Positions 29,183-41,026 of a stretch of 64,000 bases of DNA are shown here, one piece after another. The position numbers were made by a program, and so were the translations under genes. Every line of letters begins with the position of its first letter. The stretch's first letter is position 1. Location: the NCBI GenBank assembly GCA_036365515.1, contig CM070874.1:213580942-213644941 (forward strand), given 5' to 3'. This DNA comes from Torymus aiolomorphi (Eukaryota; Arthropoda; Insecta; Hymenoptera; Torymidae). The notes under the pieces are model-generated. The model worked only from the letters and a program-made list of their open reading frames with translations, did not search any database and had not been told where the DNA came from.

Positions 29183-32100
29183 ATGCCAAACCTCGATGCC
29201 GTCTGCTATCTAGGGGTCAATTTCATACGCGCGTTCAGAGCCGTACTTGACCCGGATACGGACACGCTCTTCTGTAAGGACTCAGAAGCGCAGGTCGAGC
29301 TGGAAGTAGCTAGCTTGACCACCGATCCAACGGCAGTGTCGGCTATCGGGCTCGCGGACGCTACGGACCTTCAGCGGGCGGAGCTGAAGGAGATGGTGGA
29401 AAATATCCTAGGCAAGCTTCCGCCAGGCCTGGGATGTGTAAAGGGCGTGGAGCATGAAATCACTCTGCGAGACCCTCGGCCAATCAAACAGCGCCACTAC
29501 CCCGTGTCGGATGAAGTACAAGAAAAGATGCACCGACAAGTGAGGGAGATGCTCGAGAAGGGAGTGATAGAACCCTCTCGCAGTGGTTGGTCGAGTCCCG
29601 TGGTGATGACGCCCAAGAGTGATGGGACGCGGCGGTTCTGTGAAGACTTGCGTAAAGTCAACGCAGTCACAGAACCGGACGCCTACCCCCTGCCGAACAT
29701 GCAGGATATTTTGCGTAGGTTGAGGAGAGCAAAATTCATCTCCACGCTCGACCTCAAGAGTGCTTACCACCAGATACCTCTGGCGGCGGATGCCCGCCCC
29801 ATAACGGCCTTCACCGTCCCCAGAATGGGGCTATACCAATCCCGGAGGATGCCGTATGGGCTTACGAACGCGCCCACCACCTTCCAGCTGCTAATAGACC
29901 AAGTGCTCGGCCCCGAATTAGAGCCGAACGTCTATGCCTACCTCGACGACATCATAATCGTCGCCGAGACGTTTGAGGAGCATAAGGAGTGCCTTCGAAT
30001 GGTATTAGAACGACTAGTGGCCGCTGGATTGACACTGAACGCAGAAAAGTGTGTTTTCTGCAAGCCAGAGGTAGCGTACCTGGGATTCTTGGTGAACCGG
30101 GAGGGCACGAGGCCTAACCCGGCCAAGATCGAACCAATAAGGGACTACCCTGTGCCCCAGAAACTGAAGGCACTACGAAGGTCCCTGGGCACCACCTCAT
30201 GGTATTGTAAGTTCATACCGAACTACGCCACCATCGCTGAGCCGCTCACCAACTTGACAAAGAAGAACCAGAAATATGAGTGGCTCGAAGAGCAGCAGCA
30301 CGCGTTCGAGCTGCTGAAAGCGATGGTGATGACCGCTCCGGTTCTGCACAGACCCCACCCCGAGGGGTCATACATCGTGCAGACGGATGCGAGTGATGTG
30401 GGCCTAGGAGCCATGCTCCTCCAAGAGTTAGAGGGCCAGGAGAGGGTACTGGAGTTCGCAAGCCGCGTCCTTACGCCGGCAGAGCGAAACTACAGTGTTA
30501 CCGAGCGAGAGTGCCTTGCGGTCGTATGGGCCATTCAAAAGTTCCGCCCATACATCGAATGCTACGAGTTCAAAGTAGTCACCGACCATAGTAGCCTGCG
30601 CTGGTTGTGCCAGATGAAGAATCCAACCAGCAGGCTGGCTCGGTGGGCATTAGAGCTGCAGGGTCACCGGTTTACGGTAGAGCACCGTAAAGGTGCCCTG
30701 AACCACGTGGCCGATGCCCTCTCTCGTATTTATGAAGACGAGGAGGAGGTAGAGGTCTCGGCAGTGTCCTGGTCGATGGACACAGAGGACACGTGGTACC
30801 AGGAGTGGTGCACCAAGGTGAAGGCGCGGCCTAACGACTATCCGACTTATAAACTTGTAGCAGGCAGTCTCTATCGGTATCGTCCCAACCCGGAGGTAGA
30901 CTCAACCCTCAGCAACGATGAAGAGGCCTGGAAACTGGTGGTCCCAGAAGAGCATCGTCACGAGGTGTTGCAGGAATGCCACGACGACGCAACCGCTGGA
31001 CATCTCGGCAGGGAGAAAACGTTCGCCAGAGTAGCGCTGCGCTACTATTGGCCACGCTATTATGCAGAAACGCAGGCGTACGTGAGGAACTGCGAGACAT
31101 GCCAGCGGTTCAAGGTAGAACAACGGGCTCCAGCCGGCCTTATGGGGCGTCGCGTTATCGACAAACCATGGCAGGTCGTGGCTGGAGACGTTATCGGACC
31201 GCTGCCTCGAAGCTCTAAAGGTTGCGAATACATCTTGGTGTTCCAAGACCTTTTCACCAGGTGGGTAGAGGCATCCCCCATACGCAAAGCAAATGCCAAG
31301 ACGGTGATAGAGGAGCTGAATCGGAAGGTCTTCCTTCGATTCGGTTGCCCGGAAGTCTCCCTGTCTGACAACGGCACAGAGTTTAAGAACCATGCCGTGG
31401 AAGACTTCCTGCGGGAGCGCGGTGTGCATCACACCCACACTCCTCCCTATCACCCTCAAGCCAACCCGGTGGAACGAGCCAACCGTACCCTAAAGGCGAT
31501 GGTCGCATCCTACCTTAAGGAGTGACATAGTGCATGGGACGAGAAGCTTTCGGAACTTCTCTTTGCCCTAAATACGGCTGAGCAGAGTTCTACCGGGATG
31601 AGCCCGGCCCTTATGCTATATGGGAGACAACCAGAACCACCCGGTATGCAAAGAAGGATGCAAGAGGTAGCAGCAGACGTCCCGGCTCAAGGGGAAAGTT
31701 GGGCTCGCTGGAAGGAGCGATTGGAGGCCCTTCCAGAATTACACGCGCGTGCCGCTACGCGTGCACGCGTGGCCCAAGAACGCCAAGCAGGCTACTATGA
31801 CGCCGGCAGGCGCGAGCCCACTTTCAAACCCGGCGACAGAGTATGGAAACGCAGCCATCCTCTATCCTCGGCTGCCAAGGGGATAGCAGCAAAGCTAGCG
31901 CCGAAGTTCGAGGGCCCGTATCGGATTACGGACGCCCTCGGGCCCAACACCTACAGGCTGGTAGGCGATGGCAGCGAGGTAGAAGAGGTGGTGGCTGCGG
32001 AGCAGCTGAAAAGCTATCACTCTAACTCACGGGGGCCCGAAGAGCCGGAAGAGGCGGTCGATGCGGAGGCATCGCCGACGAGCGAGCCCTCCGACGGCCC

Positions 32101-32341
32101 CCTGATGGACGAGACCCTTCCGCGGAGATGTGGGGGACCACCGGCTGCTCGAGCGGTGGTAGTAGACCCACTCGAGCCGGACCCGGTGACACCTCCCGCC
32201 ACATCTCCCCCACCAAGATGGCGTGGAAGACCTCCGGGGGCCCGCGCAGTGGCAGTAGGCCCACTCGGGTCCGTCCCCGCGGTGCCCCCCGCCATCTCCC
32301 CACCAAAGCGAGGACGTGGGCGTCCGAGGAAAGCCACCTAA
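29183..32341 (+). pseudogene. pol: G2 pol: RT / RNase H / integrase / AT-hook-like tail, one stop
   Basis: 780 open codons to 31525, then TGA (31523-31525), then the same frame to 32341. RT: STLDLKSAYHQIP and YAYLDDIIIV; RNase H: QTDASDVGLG, TERECLAVVWA, VADALSR; integrase: ECHDDATAGHLGREKT with CETCQ (H2C2), D in VVAGDVIGPL, DNGTEF, E in NPVERANRTLK; GPY-type motif KFEGPYRITD. The tail has RWRGRPPG and RGRGRPRK AT-hook-like cores. The stop is a likely CGA-to-TGA change. Otherwise full length. Confidence 0.93.
32080..32341 (+). repeat. G2 Pol tail: AT-hook-like units and recurring nucleotide motif
   Basis: The gagcggtggtagtagaccca motif occurs near 32151 and a variant near 32243; a third related copy is at 28760, at the opposite end of pol. 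One unit has lost its RGRP core (CGGPPAAR), two keep it. Confidence 0.65.
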
Positions 32342-32424
32342 ACCACCCGCTTTCCCCGCCGCGGCCGGTGGTAAACCACAGCGGGCCGGCGGCGTCCTAG
32401 CGACCAACCTCCCTGCCTCACCAT

Positions 32425-32447
32425 GTTCTCCTTCTATGTTGCAGATG
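32425..32447 (+). promoter_or_regulatory. Candidate 3' splice site before G2 ORF3
   Basis: ttctccttctatgttgcag ends at 32444 directly before ATG at 32445; same placement as in G1. Confidence 0.6.
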
Positions 32448-33329
32448 TTGGAGATCTCGGAGGAGACCCTAGCAGAGGTTCTGGCGCGGCTCATGCGCCT
32501 CAACTTGGGGACGGCCGTCGACGGCCGTCGAGGCCGCTCTCCACCTCCTCCGGGAGCAGCACCTGGACCGGGAGCGCCAGCGGGAGGAGGAGGCCGCCTG
32601 GGAGTGCCCCGTCTTAGAGGAGTGGGACGACGAGGAGGAGGCCGCCGCCCGGGCGAGTCCTGGCGTCCCGGTCTCCGCACCGCGAGACCCTCTCGCCACC
32701 TCCCTCAGCACACCCATTCCCATGGGGTGGAACCGGGTGCCCACGGTTGAGCGGGGCACTCAAAACGAGGGTGCGCGGAGGCCCCTCCGACGACCTGGGA
32801 GGAAGTGGAGCGGGCCTTGATGCGGGCCCGCGAAGCGGAGAGCGAGGGCCAGCGACTCCGCGACGTCGCCTTCAAGGCTCTGGATGCCTGGACCGCCAAT
32901 CACCCCGAGTCCTCGGCGCAGGCCGCTAAGTGGCAGCGGTTGGTGCAAACCAAGAGGGAGGAGTTGCGCCACACTGTCGCTTGGCTGGCAGAGCGCCGGG
33001 AGGTTCGACGAAGGGCGACGGCTGAAGAGGAGGAGGCCCACCAGCGCCACCAGGAGTGGCTGAAGGCGGCCCAGACCCGCCGCCGGGACGAGGAGCTGGC
33101 CTTCGCAGAGGCCCGGGCGCGTCTCGCTGAAGCCCGGCGCCAAGAGGACCAGCTGGCCGGGGCCAGGGAGGGCCCGGCAGAACCCCGTCCGGCGCCGATG
33201 CCGCGGTACTGCCCGGTTTGCGGCCGAGCCACCCTGAGAGGGGCGAGCAGGTGCCCAAACCGGTCCAACCACCCGCCGAAGAAGGCAACCGTTGTAGGGG
33301 CAGGTGCCCCCTCCAATAAAAAGAAATAA
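32445..33329 (+). pseudogene. G2 ORF3: coiled coil with C-terminal CCCH-like motif, frameshifted
   Basis: Homolog of G1 ORF3. The N-terminus (MLEISEETLAEVLARLMRL) is shared; a 10-bp tandem duplication (acggccgtcg twice, 32511-32530) shifts the frame, and a second change near 32785 shifts it again, after which 175 codons are open from 32805. That part is a Glu/Arg/Ala coiled coil ending in CPVCGRATLRGASRCPNRSNH and a Lys-rich end. No signal peptide or membrane segment. Function unknown. Confidence 0.7.
33315..33320 (+). terminator. AATAAA at end of G2 ORF3
   Basis: AATAAA at the same place as in G1, here overlapping the last ORF3 codons. Confidence 0.35.
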
Positions 33330-33420
33330 GAAAGAGAACAATTTGTAGTCCGCGCTCTTCATTATTGTCAGCGCCCTCTTCCCTTCCTGATCGATATAGC
33401 GTCCGGGGGACGCCAAATCT

Positions 33421-33430
33421 AGGTGGGGGG
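33421..33430 (+). other. Polypurine tract of G2
   Basis: aggtgggggg, identical to G1, directly before the LTR. Confidence 0.85.
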
Positions 33431-34517
33431 TGTGACGGGCGCCGACGTAAGGTAAGTGAACCACCGATACAGCGCTGCGAGAATCGAATCTCGCGCGCCT
33501 GCACGTATCATGGTTCGGAGCGTGCCACGCGGGGAGAGCAAAAAGGAGTCGGAGAAGAAGACGACGACGCCGTGCCGCGGGCGAGAGGGGAGCATGAGAG
33601 CCATCTTGTCGTACGCCGTGTGAGCGGCAACAGGTGTGACCGCGAGAGAGAGAAGTCGCGCGATGCAGTGAGTGTTGTGTGTCGGTGTGTGTGCGCCTCC
33701 ACCACTGCGGCAGATGGCAGCGACGCGCTGCCACCACTGCGAGGAGTGAGAGAGAAAGAGAGAAAGGCAGCGCGACCAGACAGGGAGAGCGAGAGAGAGA
33801 GAGAGTTGCTGTTGCGTGCGATGGCTGGCCAGCCCCGCGTAAGTAGCGTTTGACTGCTTTTCGCGTGTTTGTACTGGCGCAGCGTAGTGACGGGGGCACG
33901 AGGATATTCCCTCCCGTCACCAACATTAGCGAGCGAGCGAGAATAGTCTCGGCCTGTCGCGTCTTAATTTTATATTAGTTTGTTCGGGAGCTCGCGCCCT
34001 TTCGCGAGCGAACTTATTCTTTAATAAATTTAGAGCCATTGTTTTTATCTTAACTGTCGAGTCACGCGTTCTTATTTGGAGACCTTAGCCTGTGCATGAT
34101 TTCCCGAATACCGCCCTCTACCCTTTTCAGTGGCTGCAGCTAGTCGAGGCGTAGCCTCCTAGAGGATCATCGGTAGCGGGAGTAAGTTTAAAAGTCGCTC
34201 GAGAGGTTCGACCGAGCGGCGTTGTACGCGGGAAAGACCGGCTGCGCTGGTAACGCTAGGTCATAGCGAGCAGCCGGTAGTTCGCGGGCAGCAGTTGGCA
34301 GCAGCGGCAGAGTGCAGCGCCGGTTCCAGGGGAAAGCGGCCTAGGCTTTCTACAATCGAAGCCGGGCTCGCATGTTCGGAACCTGTGCCGAGGCGCTTCT
34401 GCCGGACTACAGGTGATTCTACAACGGTGAGTTGCCCGGGCGTAGAATACACCCGTATATTACCCCGCGAACCCCTGAGAGGGATTAATACCCTCTCCGT
34501 AACTGTACCCCGTTACA
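33431..34517 (+). repeat. 3' LTR of G2 (1087 bp)
   Basis: TGTGACGGGC to GTTACA. It has a GA-rich block (about 33740-33806), ATG plus donor (33821-33844), a leader acceptor (34116-34130), AATAAA (34023-34028) and the conserved hairpin (34238-34277). Divergence from the G1 LTR is greatest in the first half. Confidence 0.93.
33821..33844 (+). promoter_or_regulatory. LTR-encoded ATG plus six codons and 5' splice site (G2)
   Basis: ATG at 33821, the same six residues as in G1 (third positions differ), then GTAAGT at 33839-33844. Joining to the acceptor before ORF3 is in frame. Confidence 0.5.
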
Positions 34518-35177
34518 AGATTTAACAAATTTTGTTTTTAGATTTAATAAAATTGTGAATCTAATTTTGTTTTTAATAGAAGTTTAATAATTCTTCTCTT
34601 CTCTAGCTTTGTAGAGGATTCAATATTTTTTTAATAAAGATTTTTTTTTTAATTTGTTTTAAATAGAAGTTTAATAATACTTCTCTTCCCTAGCTTTGTA
34701 GAGGATTCAAAATTTTTTTAATAAAGATTTTTTAAATTTGTTTTAAATAGAAGTTTAATAATACTTCTCTTCCCTAGCTTTGTAGAGGATTCAAAATTTT
34801 TTTAATAAAGATTTTTTAAATTTGTTTTAAATAGAAGTTTAATAATACTTCTCTTCCCTAGCTTTGTAGAGGATTCAATAAAAATTTGTTTTAATAAAAA
34901 TTTGTTACAACTTTAGTCGAGAGGCCGCTGCGCGTGGGCATCACTTTGTGACACAGAGGCTTTGGGGCATAGACTTAAATTTGGAAAAATTTATTTTTTT
35001 TCTATTTTAGTTTAGTTCAATTTCCTTTATTTCTTTATTTTGTTAGTTTTTTCCTTGAAAATTTTCTTAATATATTTTTTTTCGTTTTCAAACTTGAAAA
35101 CACAATAAGTTTCCAAAAAAAAAAATTAATCCTATCTAGTATTGAATCTATAATCCCTCCGGGGCCTCCAAAATTTT
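34518..35177 (-). repeat. E1 leader with four 84-87 bp tandem units, and primer site
   Basis: Units sharing agctttgtagaggattcaa start at about 34604, 34691, 34775 and 34859. The E1 primer-binding site is probably 35153-35170: on the minus strand TGGAGGCCCCGGAGGGAT, seven bases inside the LTR. No ORF. Confidence 0.75.
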
Positions 35178-36766
35178 TGTTACGTCGGGTCTACCAAAGA
35201 AGACCCAACATGTTAGTTTCATAAAAAACTATTCTGCTCAGTTTAGAGCCTAGGCTAATGAAAACCTACTAGCTCGGGATTGAGCTAGATACTAGCACTA
35301 GAAGGATAGGGTAGTTTATGGGCAGCAAAAAGGGCGCGACGCGGTTGAAAAAAGCAAGTTTAAAAATTTGATAACCAGTGGTGTTTCTGGTTATCCTTGT
35401 CTCTTTTATTTTTATTCACCCCGAATGTGAATTGTTTAATTGGTTTTGATTAGGGAATGTACCCACAAGAAAGGCCAAGTTACTGACGACTTACGAAATA
35501 GATTCCCTAATATATTTTTTATTCTCAGGATATCTAGGGGGTTGATTTAGAAAGATGGATAGATATATAGAAGAAACACTTTGTTTTAGGGGAAACTTTA
35601 CGAAAGCACGAATTAAACATGAAATGGGGTTAATATTTTGGGAGATGTTCTAGCTAACTGGTAGAAAAGTGAAGATAGCAAATAAAATTTTTCACTTACT
35701 TTTATTTTTCCTCGGTCCTTAGCGGCTTTTGATGGTCCGTTGTCTCTGCTACGTATTTTTATGGAAAATGTCGGTTGTTAACTGATTTTAAAATAAATGA
35801 ATATAAACACGAGAATTCTTAGTTTTCTGCAATCACTTTATTTCACTAAAAAAAAAAAAAAATATGTATTACCATTGCACGGTAATAACGTTACAAATAC
35901 AAAATCTTAGTTAGAGCAAACTAAATGTCGCGGACCTCGTCTGTTGGAGGGTGAAAGAGCGCGTGTTGATGAGCGCGTGTAAAAGACCTCGTTGGAGGGT
36001 GAAAGAGCGCGTGTTGATGAGCGCGTGTAAAAGACCTCGTTGGAGGGTGATGGCTGGTGAGTGTGTGAGGCTGAGTAGTCACGCAGCCTTACGAGCTAGC
36101 CTAGCTAGGAGGACGCTGACGCTTCTTTCCTTAAACGTGGAAAGATATTATTGGTCGCTCGGGTTTCGAAACCGCCCTTGACATAGTAAGGGGGATACCT
36201 AAATCTACCTGATTGGTTACGGTTAGTTTTCTGGAAATTTCTACTACTCCTCCTTCTAAGATTCTGCGTGAGGATTGGTTACTTAGCTTCAGATATTCAG
36301 CATGCATTTAAATATAGTAAGTAATAATAATTAATACAAGTTTTTGCATGAATCTTAATTAATAAACAACTAAATTATTTTATAACCTATATTTTTCTAA
36401 AATATTAATTTTTAATTGGTGAAAGTGTTGAAAAAGGCGGGGCTAATATAAATTATTAAATAACTTAATAAATAATAATTGTACATCTTAGATTTTTGTT
36501 TGACATAAAAAGAAAATCGGAATAAAAATGGATTCTAGAATAAAAAACATGAAAATTATAATTTAAAAGGTTAAAAAGCTTTAATTAACTAATAGACTTC
36601 ATAATTTAGTTGTTTTTACAGTTGTAATCTGGTAAATATAATAATTAAAGTTAGTACGGTATGTGTGATGCAAATGTGAATAAGATTTTTGTTTATAAGT
36701 ATATTTACATAGCTTATAAACTTACAGAGGCAATTTCGTTATTTAATTTTAAATTAATATAAAATC
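35178..36766 (-). repeat. E1 5' LTR, part 1 of 2
   Basis: Matches 5626-7157 closely, with a 51-bp unit (near 35945-36045) present twice here and once in the other LTR. Interrupted after aaaatc by the island. Confidence 0.92.
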
Positions 36767-37837
36767 TCTCTCCCACCCTATCTCTCCCTCCCTCTCTTTC
36801 CGACCTCTCTCTCTCTCGCTCTCTCTCTCTCTCTGGCTCTCTCTCTCTATCTCTCCCTCTCTCTCAACATCCGGCAAACTGAGTACCAAAAACTTGAATG
36901 GGTGCTTAAATATTTTTTTAGAAGAATCAACACGTTTTTTAAAAGCTAATTTTTTAATAAAACTTTCTACGAAAGTATAAAATAAGGCAAGTATAGACGT
37001 TTTTTCTGGATAATCTATAAAAAACAACACAATTTATCTAGTCCTTTTATTTCTTCGAATCTCATCTATTCAATAAACACTCTCTACAAATGGTAATAAT
37101 TTTTTTCATGACTGTACAAATAATCTATAAAATAATAATATTTATGATTTTATAAAAGAAATCAAATAAATACGAATGAAAAAGTCTTTTAATTCTTTGA
37201 GTCATTGTATGCTGAACAAATTATATGTAAGTACATTCAAAAAATTGTTCACTGCAAATCAAACAAACGAAAGTTGTGAAATCAATTATCGATAGTCAAG
37301 TAATGCAAACAACTCTCGGAAACTACTGTATGACTGTTCTCAGAAATATATTCAAATTTGTTCATCTTTCTGAGCTATAGAAATTAAACACAAGAAAGTA
37401 CTGAAATCAATTTATTGTAGTCAAGTACCGGCCATAAGTTAACTTGACTGACATAATAGAACTTTTCGTATCTAGCGTGTAAAATTACATTTTACGCCCA
37501 CGTTGTAACTTCAAAATTATTCAGCCAGCGGGCATAAAATACTACTTAGCGCCCAAGTGGCCCAATAGCTCACATACTCTTACAAAACTTTATAGAACCT
37601 ACGCACTTTACGCCCGTGTGGGCGAAAATTATTTTAATTATATAACTATAATGCCTTCTCTTTATTTTTAAAATTCATAAGAATTTTTTAGATATTTACG
37701 AAAAGTCAAAGCCTATATAATAAAATTACATAGTTACCAACACATCACTATTTTTCACGATTCTTTCCCAATTTTGAACTTTCTATAATATTCCGCACCT
37801 TGGGAGGAAAAGAGAAGTCTAGAGCTGCTCTAGCAGG

Positions 37838-37889
37838 GTGGTCCTCCGATCTCCCATACATACTTGGCGGGCCCGACGATTTGCAGTTC
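37838..37889 (-). ncRNA. 5S rRNA-like segment in left arm (pseudogene-like)
   Basis: Mirror copy of the segment at 38468-38519. See that entry. Confidence 0.45.
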
Positions 37890-38467
37890 AAGGTGTAAGA
37901 CATGGTCATTTTCATATAACTATTCATATGTTTAAAGATCAGATAAAATGTATAAATGGGTTGCTTCTAGATATTAACTACTGATCCATGAATCTATCGC
38001 TCTGTTTTTAAATAGAAAGTGCAAACCCGCCTGAAAGTATCATATGAGATCTCATATGTAATTCCATAATATATAAAATTGCAGATGACATCGCATATGA
38101 GATCTGATACGAGATATGCGATGCCTGAAATTCTCATATGAGATCTTATATGATATTTACACGAGGGAAAAGGATATACAATAGGGTGCATATAAAACGG
38201 TTAGTAAAATGTAAAGCACTTTTAAGTAGACTATAAATTTATATGAATTTTTTATTTTATTCTCGTTTAAAAAGGACGGACACAAAGAAAAATATTGTGG
38301 GTAATAAAAGTAAATCATGATTCTGCACATATAGGGATGTTGTACTTAACGGTACTAATTAAAAATTAAAGCCAATGTAATTATTTATAGTAGACTTATA
38401 GGTATAAATATTGTTAATGAATTTATGCAAAAATTTTGTGTTCTATATTTAAGTAGCCCACCGGTAA

Positions 38468-38519
38468 ACTGCAAATCGTCGGGCCCGCCAAGTATGTATG
38501 GGAGATCGGAGGACCACCC
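38468..38519 (+). ncRNA. 5S rRNA-like segment in right arm (pseudogene-like)
   Basis: CGTCGGGCCCG, then AAGTATGTATGGGAGATCG and GGACCACC resemble in order and spacing the A-box to C-box region of 5S rRNA genes. The flanking 5S sequence is degraded apart from a CACCG just upstream. It may be a pol III promoter of 5S-derived SINE type. Similarity judged by eye. Confidence 0.45.
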
Positions 38520-39509
38520 CTGCTAGAGCAGCTCTAGACTTCTCTTTTCCTCCCAAGGTGCGGAATATTATAGAAAGTTCAAAATTGGGAAAGAATCGTG
38601 AAAAATAGTGATGTGTTGGTAACTATGTAATTTTATTATATAGGCTTTGACTTTTCGTAAATATCTAAAAAAATTCTTATGAATTTTAAAAATAAAGAGA
38701 AGGCATTATAGTTATATAATTAAAATAATTTTCGCCCACACGGGCGTAAAGTGCGTAGATTCTATAAAGTTTTGTAAGAGTATGTGAGCTATTGGGCCAC
38801 TTGGGCGCTAAGTAGTATTTTATGCCCGCTGGCTGAATAATTTTGAAGTTACAACGTGGGCGTAAAATGTAATTTTACACGCTAGATACGGAAAGTTCTA
38901 TTATGTCAGTCAAGTTAACTTATGGCCGGTACTTGACTACAATAAATTGATTTCAGTACTTTCTTGTGTTTAATTTCTATAGCTCAGAAAGATGAACAAA
39001 TTTGAATATATTTCTGAGAACAGTCATACAGTAGTTTCCGAGAGTTGTTTGCATTACTTGACTATCGATAATTGATTTCACAACTTTCGTTTGTTTGATT
39101 TGCAGTGAACAATTTTTTGAATGTACTTACATATAATTTGTTCAGCATACAATGACTCAAAGAATTAAAAGACTTTTTCATTCGTATTTATTTGATTTCT
39201 TTTATAAAATCATAAATATTATTATTTTATAGATTATTTGTACAGTCATGAAAAAATTATTACCATTTGTAGAGAGTGTTTATTGAATAGATGAGATTCG
39301 AAGAAATAAAAGGACTAGATAAATTGTGTTGTTTTTTATAGATTATCCAGAAAAAACGTCTATACTTGCCTTATTTTATACTTTCGTAGAAAGTTTTATT
39401 AAAAAATTAGCTTTTAAAAAACGTGTTGATTCTTCTAAAAAATATTTAAGCACTCATTCAAGTTTTTGGTACTCAGTTTGCCGGATGTTGAGAGAGAGGG
39501 AGAGATAGA

Positions 39510-39557
<48 letters not shown>

Positions 39558-39598
39558 GGTCGGAAAGAGAGGGAGGGAGAGATAGGGTGGGAGAGAGA

Positions 39599-40320
39599 CT
39601 AATAGGTACTTGCCTTAGTTAAAACTTTTGTAATATGTTTGTTTAGATAGATTTCATAACTTTTTAAGAGAAAATAATAATTACATAATGTGATAACGTT
39701 ATAAGAGTTTATTATAGTATATTTTTAATGTCATTATTAAATTGCTGTATTGTTATTCATAAAAGATTTAAATTGGAAGAAACAGTCAAATTTTTCTTCA
39801 AGGAGCTCTATAAAATGATTATATTAATTAATTTTTTGAAATAATTTAATCCAACATGTATTTTCTTAGGTGTGATGATAAATTAACAATATTATTAATT
39901 GTAAAATCATATGAAAAAAAAACATAATTCTTATTATTTTTATAGAAAGTTTTTATTTGTACAGTCATGAAAAAAATTATTACCATTTGTAGAGTGTGCT
40001 TATTAAATAGATGAGATTATAAGAAATTAAAGGACTACATAAATTGTGTTGTTAAAACGTAAATAAAATTTTTTTTTTTTAAAACATGTTGATTATTTAA
40101 AAAAAAATTTTTAAACTCTTATGAAAGTTTTTGGTACAGAGTTTGACGGATGTTGAGAGAGAAAGAGAGTGGGAAGGGAGCGGAAGAAATAGAGGGCGAG
40201 AGAGAGGGGAGAAGAGACGGAGGGAGAGTAGATTATACAGAAAAAATGTCTGTACTTGCCTTATTTTATAACTTCGCAGAAAGTTTCATATCAACAATAT
40301 TATTTGGTTGGTAAAGGCGC
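39599..40320. repeat. Decayed partial copies of the palindrome arm
   Basis: 39955-40060 and 40125-40290 repeat diverged parts of the outer arm (tgtacagtcatgaaaaaa; ggatgttgagagagaaagag; a Leu/Tyr-encoding stretch near 40230). 39680-39760 recurs diverged at 40615-40700. No gene. Confidence 0.75.
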
Positions 40321-40344
40321 TTATGGTAGAGTGTGAATCATAAT

Positions 40345-40590
40345 TTTGTATCTTGAGTCTAATGGCCAATTGTCTACCAGGAAAGGTTTAAATAAATGGA
40401 CACCATTTATTTTTAACCGACGTTTCGGACACTTTTCGTGTCCCTCTTCAGGTGCTATTACGTCGAGATGTAATGGCACCTGAAGAGGGACACGAAAAAA
40501 GTGTCCGAAACGTCGGTTAAAAATAAATGGTGTCCATTTATTTAAACTTTTCCTGGTAGACAATTGGCCATTAGACTCAAGATACAAAAC
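40345..40590. ncRNA. Foldback with two opposed hammerhead-like cores (second PLE-type family)
   Basis: Near-perfect inverted repeat about a centre near 40463. Plus-strand core: CTGAAGA 40480-40486, stem II GGGACAC/GTGTCC, GAAAC 40507-40511, GTC 40512-40514. Minus-strand core: CTGAAGA at 40451-40445, GAAAC at 40426-40422, GTC at 40421-40419. Stem I is weak. The core type matches that of PLE hammerheads, but the sequence differs from the PLE at 8136-14266. Confidence 0.55.
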
Positions 40591-41026
40591 AACAATATTA
40601 TTATTTGTACAGTTAATAATTACATAATGTGATAACGTTATGACAGTTTATACAGTATATTTTTAATATCATTATTAAATAGTAGTATTGGTATTAACAA
40701 AAGTTTTAAATTCGAATCTTCTTTTAAGCTGTTTTTTCTATAGAATGCCTTGTGGTTTCTTTCAATTTGACAGACGTGTAATTTATGTATTTGTTAACAG
40801 TTCTACTTATAAACTGTTCAATTAAGATCTTCTTATCCATACGATTCATACGTTCTGATACTCTGTAAAAATAAAAACAAAAGTTCACAAAGTAACAATA
40901 CTTATTATTATATTAATAACAGTTTTCTACTATATAAAAGTTTGCTACTTGTCTGAATATTTATATTTTCATTTCAAAGTACAAATATACTTCTGATCTT
41001 GCATGTAATAACCACTGTCGAAGAAA
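40591..41026. other. AT-rich stretch, no gene
   Basis: It contains the diverged repeat at 40615-40700. Nothing else is recognised. Confidence 0.5.

Larger units (their letters stand above)
25560..34517 (+). mobile_element. G2: Ty3/gypsy element, same family as G1, nearly full length
   Basis: Order: 48-bp remnant of 5' LTR, primer site, 1.2-kb leader, gag, pol, ORF3, polypurine tract, 3' LTR. It lies in the E1 leader in the opposite orientation. Every ORF has at least one disabling change. The 5' LTR is cut at the LINE junction, so the target duplication cannot be checked. Confidence 0.93.
36765..39598. repeat. Long inverted repeat: 1.13-kb arms around a 578-bp spacer
   Basis: The left arm (36765-37889) and right arm (38468-39598) are near-perfect reverse complements, differing by isolated substitutions and one-base gaps. 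The outer ends are CT/GA-rich. The inner ends carry a 5S-rRNA-like segment. The spacer has perfect CATATGAGATCTCATATG-type palindromes (38041-38058) and no gene. It could be a foldback element or a snap-back duplication. Confidence 0.92.

Noticed and set aside
34518..34900. CRISPR-like array
   Set aside because: Units are contiguous 84-87 bp tandem repeats without spacers, in a eukaryotic LTR element leader.
37838..38519. Functional 5S rRNA gene
   Set aside because: Only the internal control region resembles 5S; the rest of the gene is absent.
36749..39508. Matching short ORFs (MLFFIDYPEKTS...) on both strands
   Set aside because: They are mirror copies produced by the inverted repeat and run into CT/GA simple sequence.
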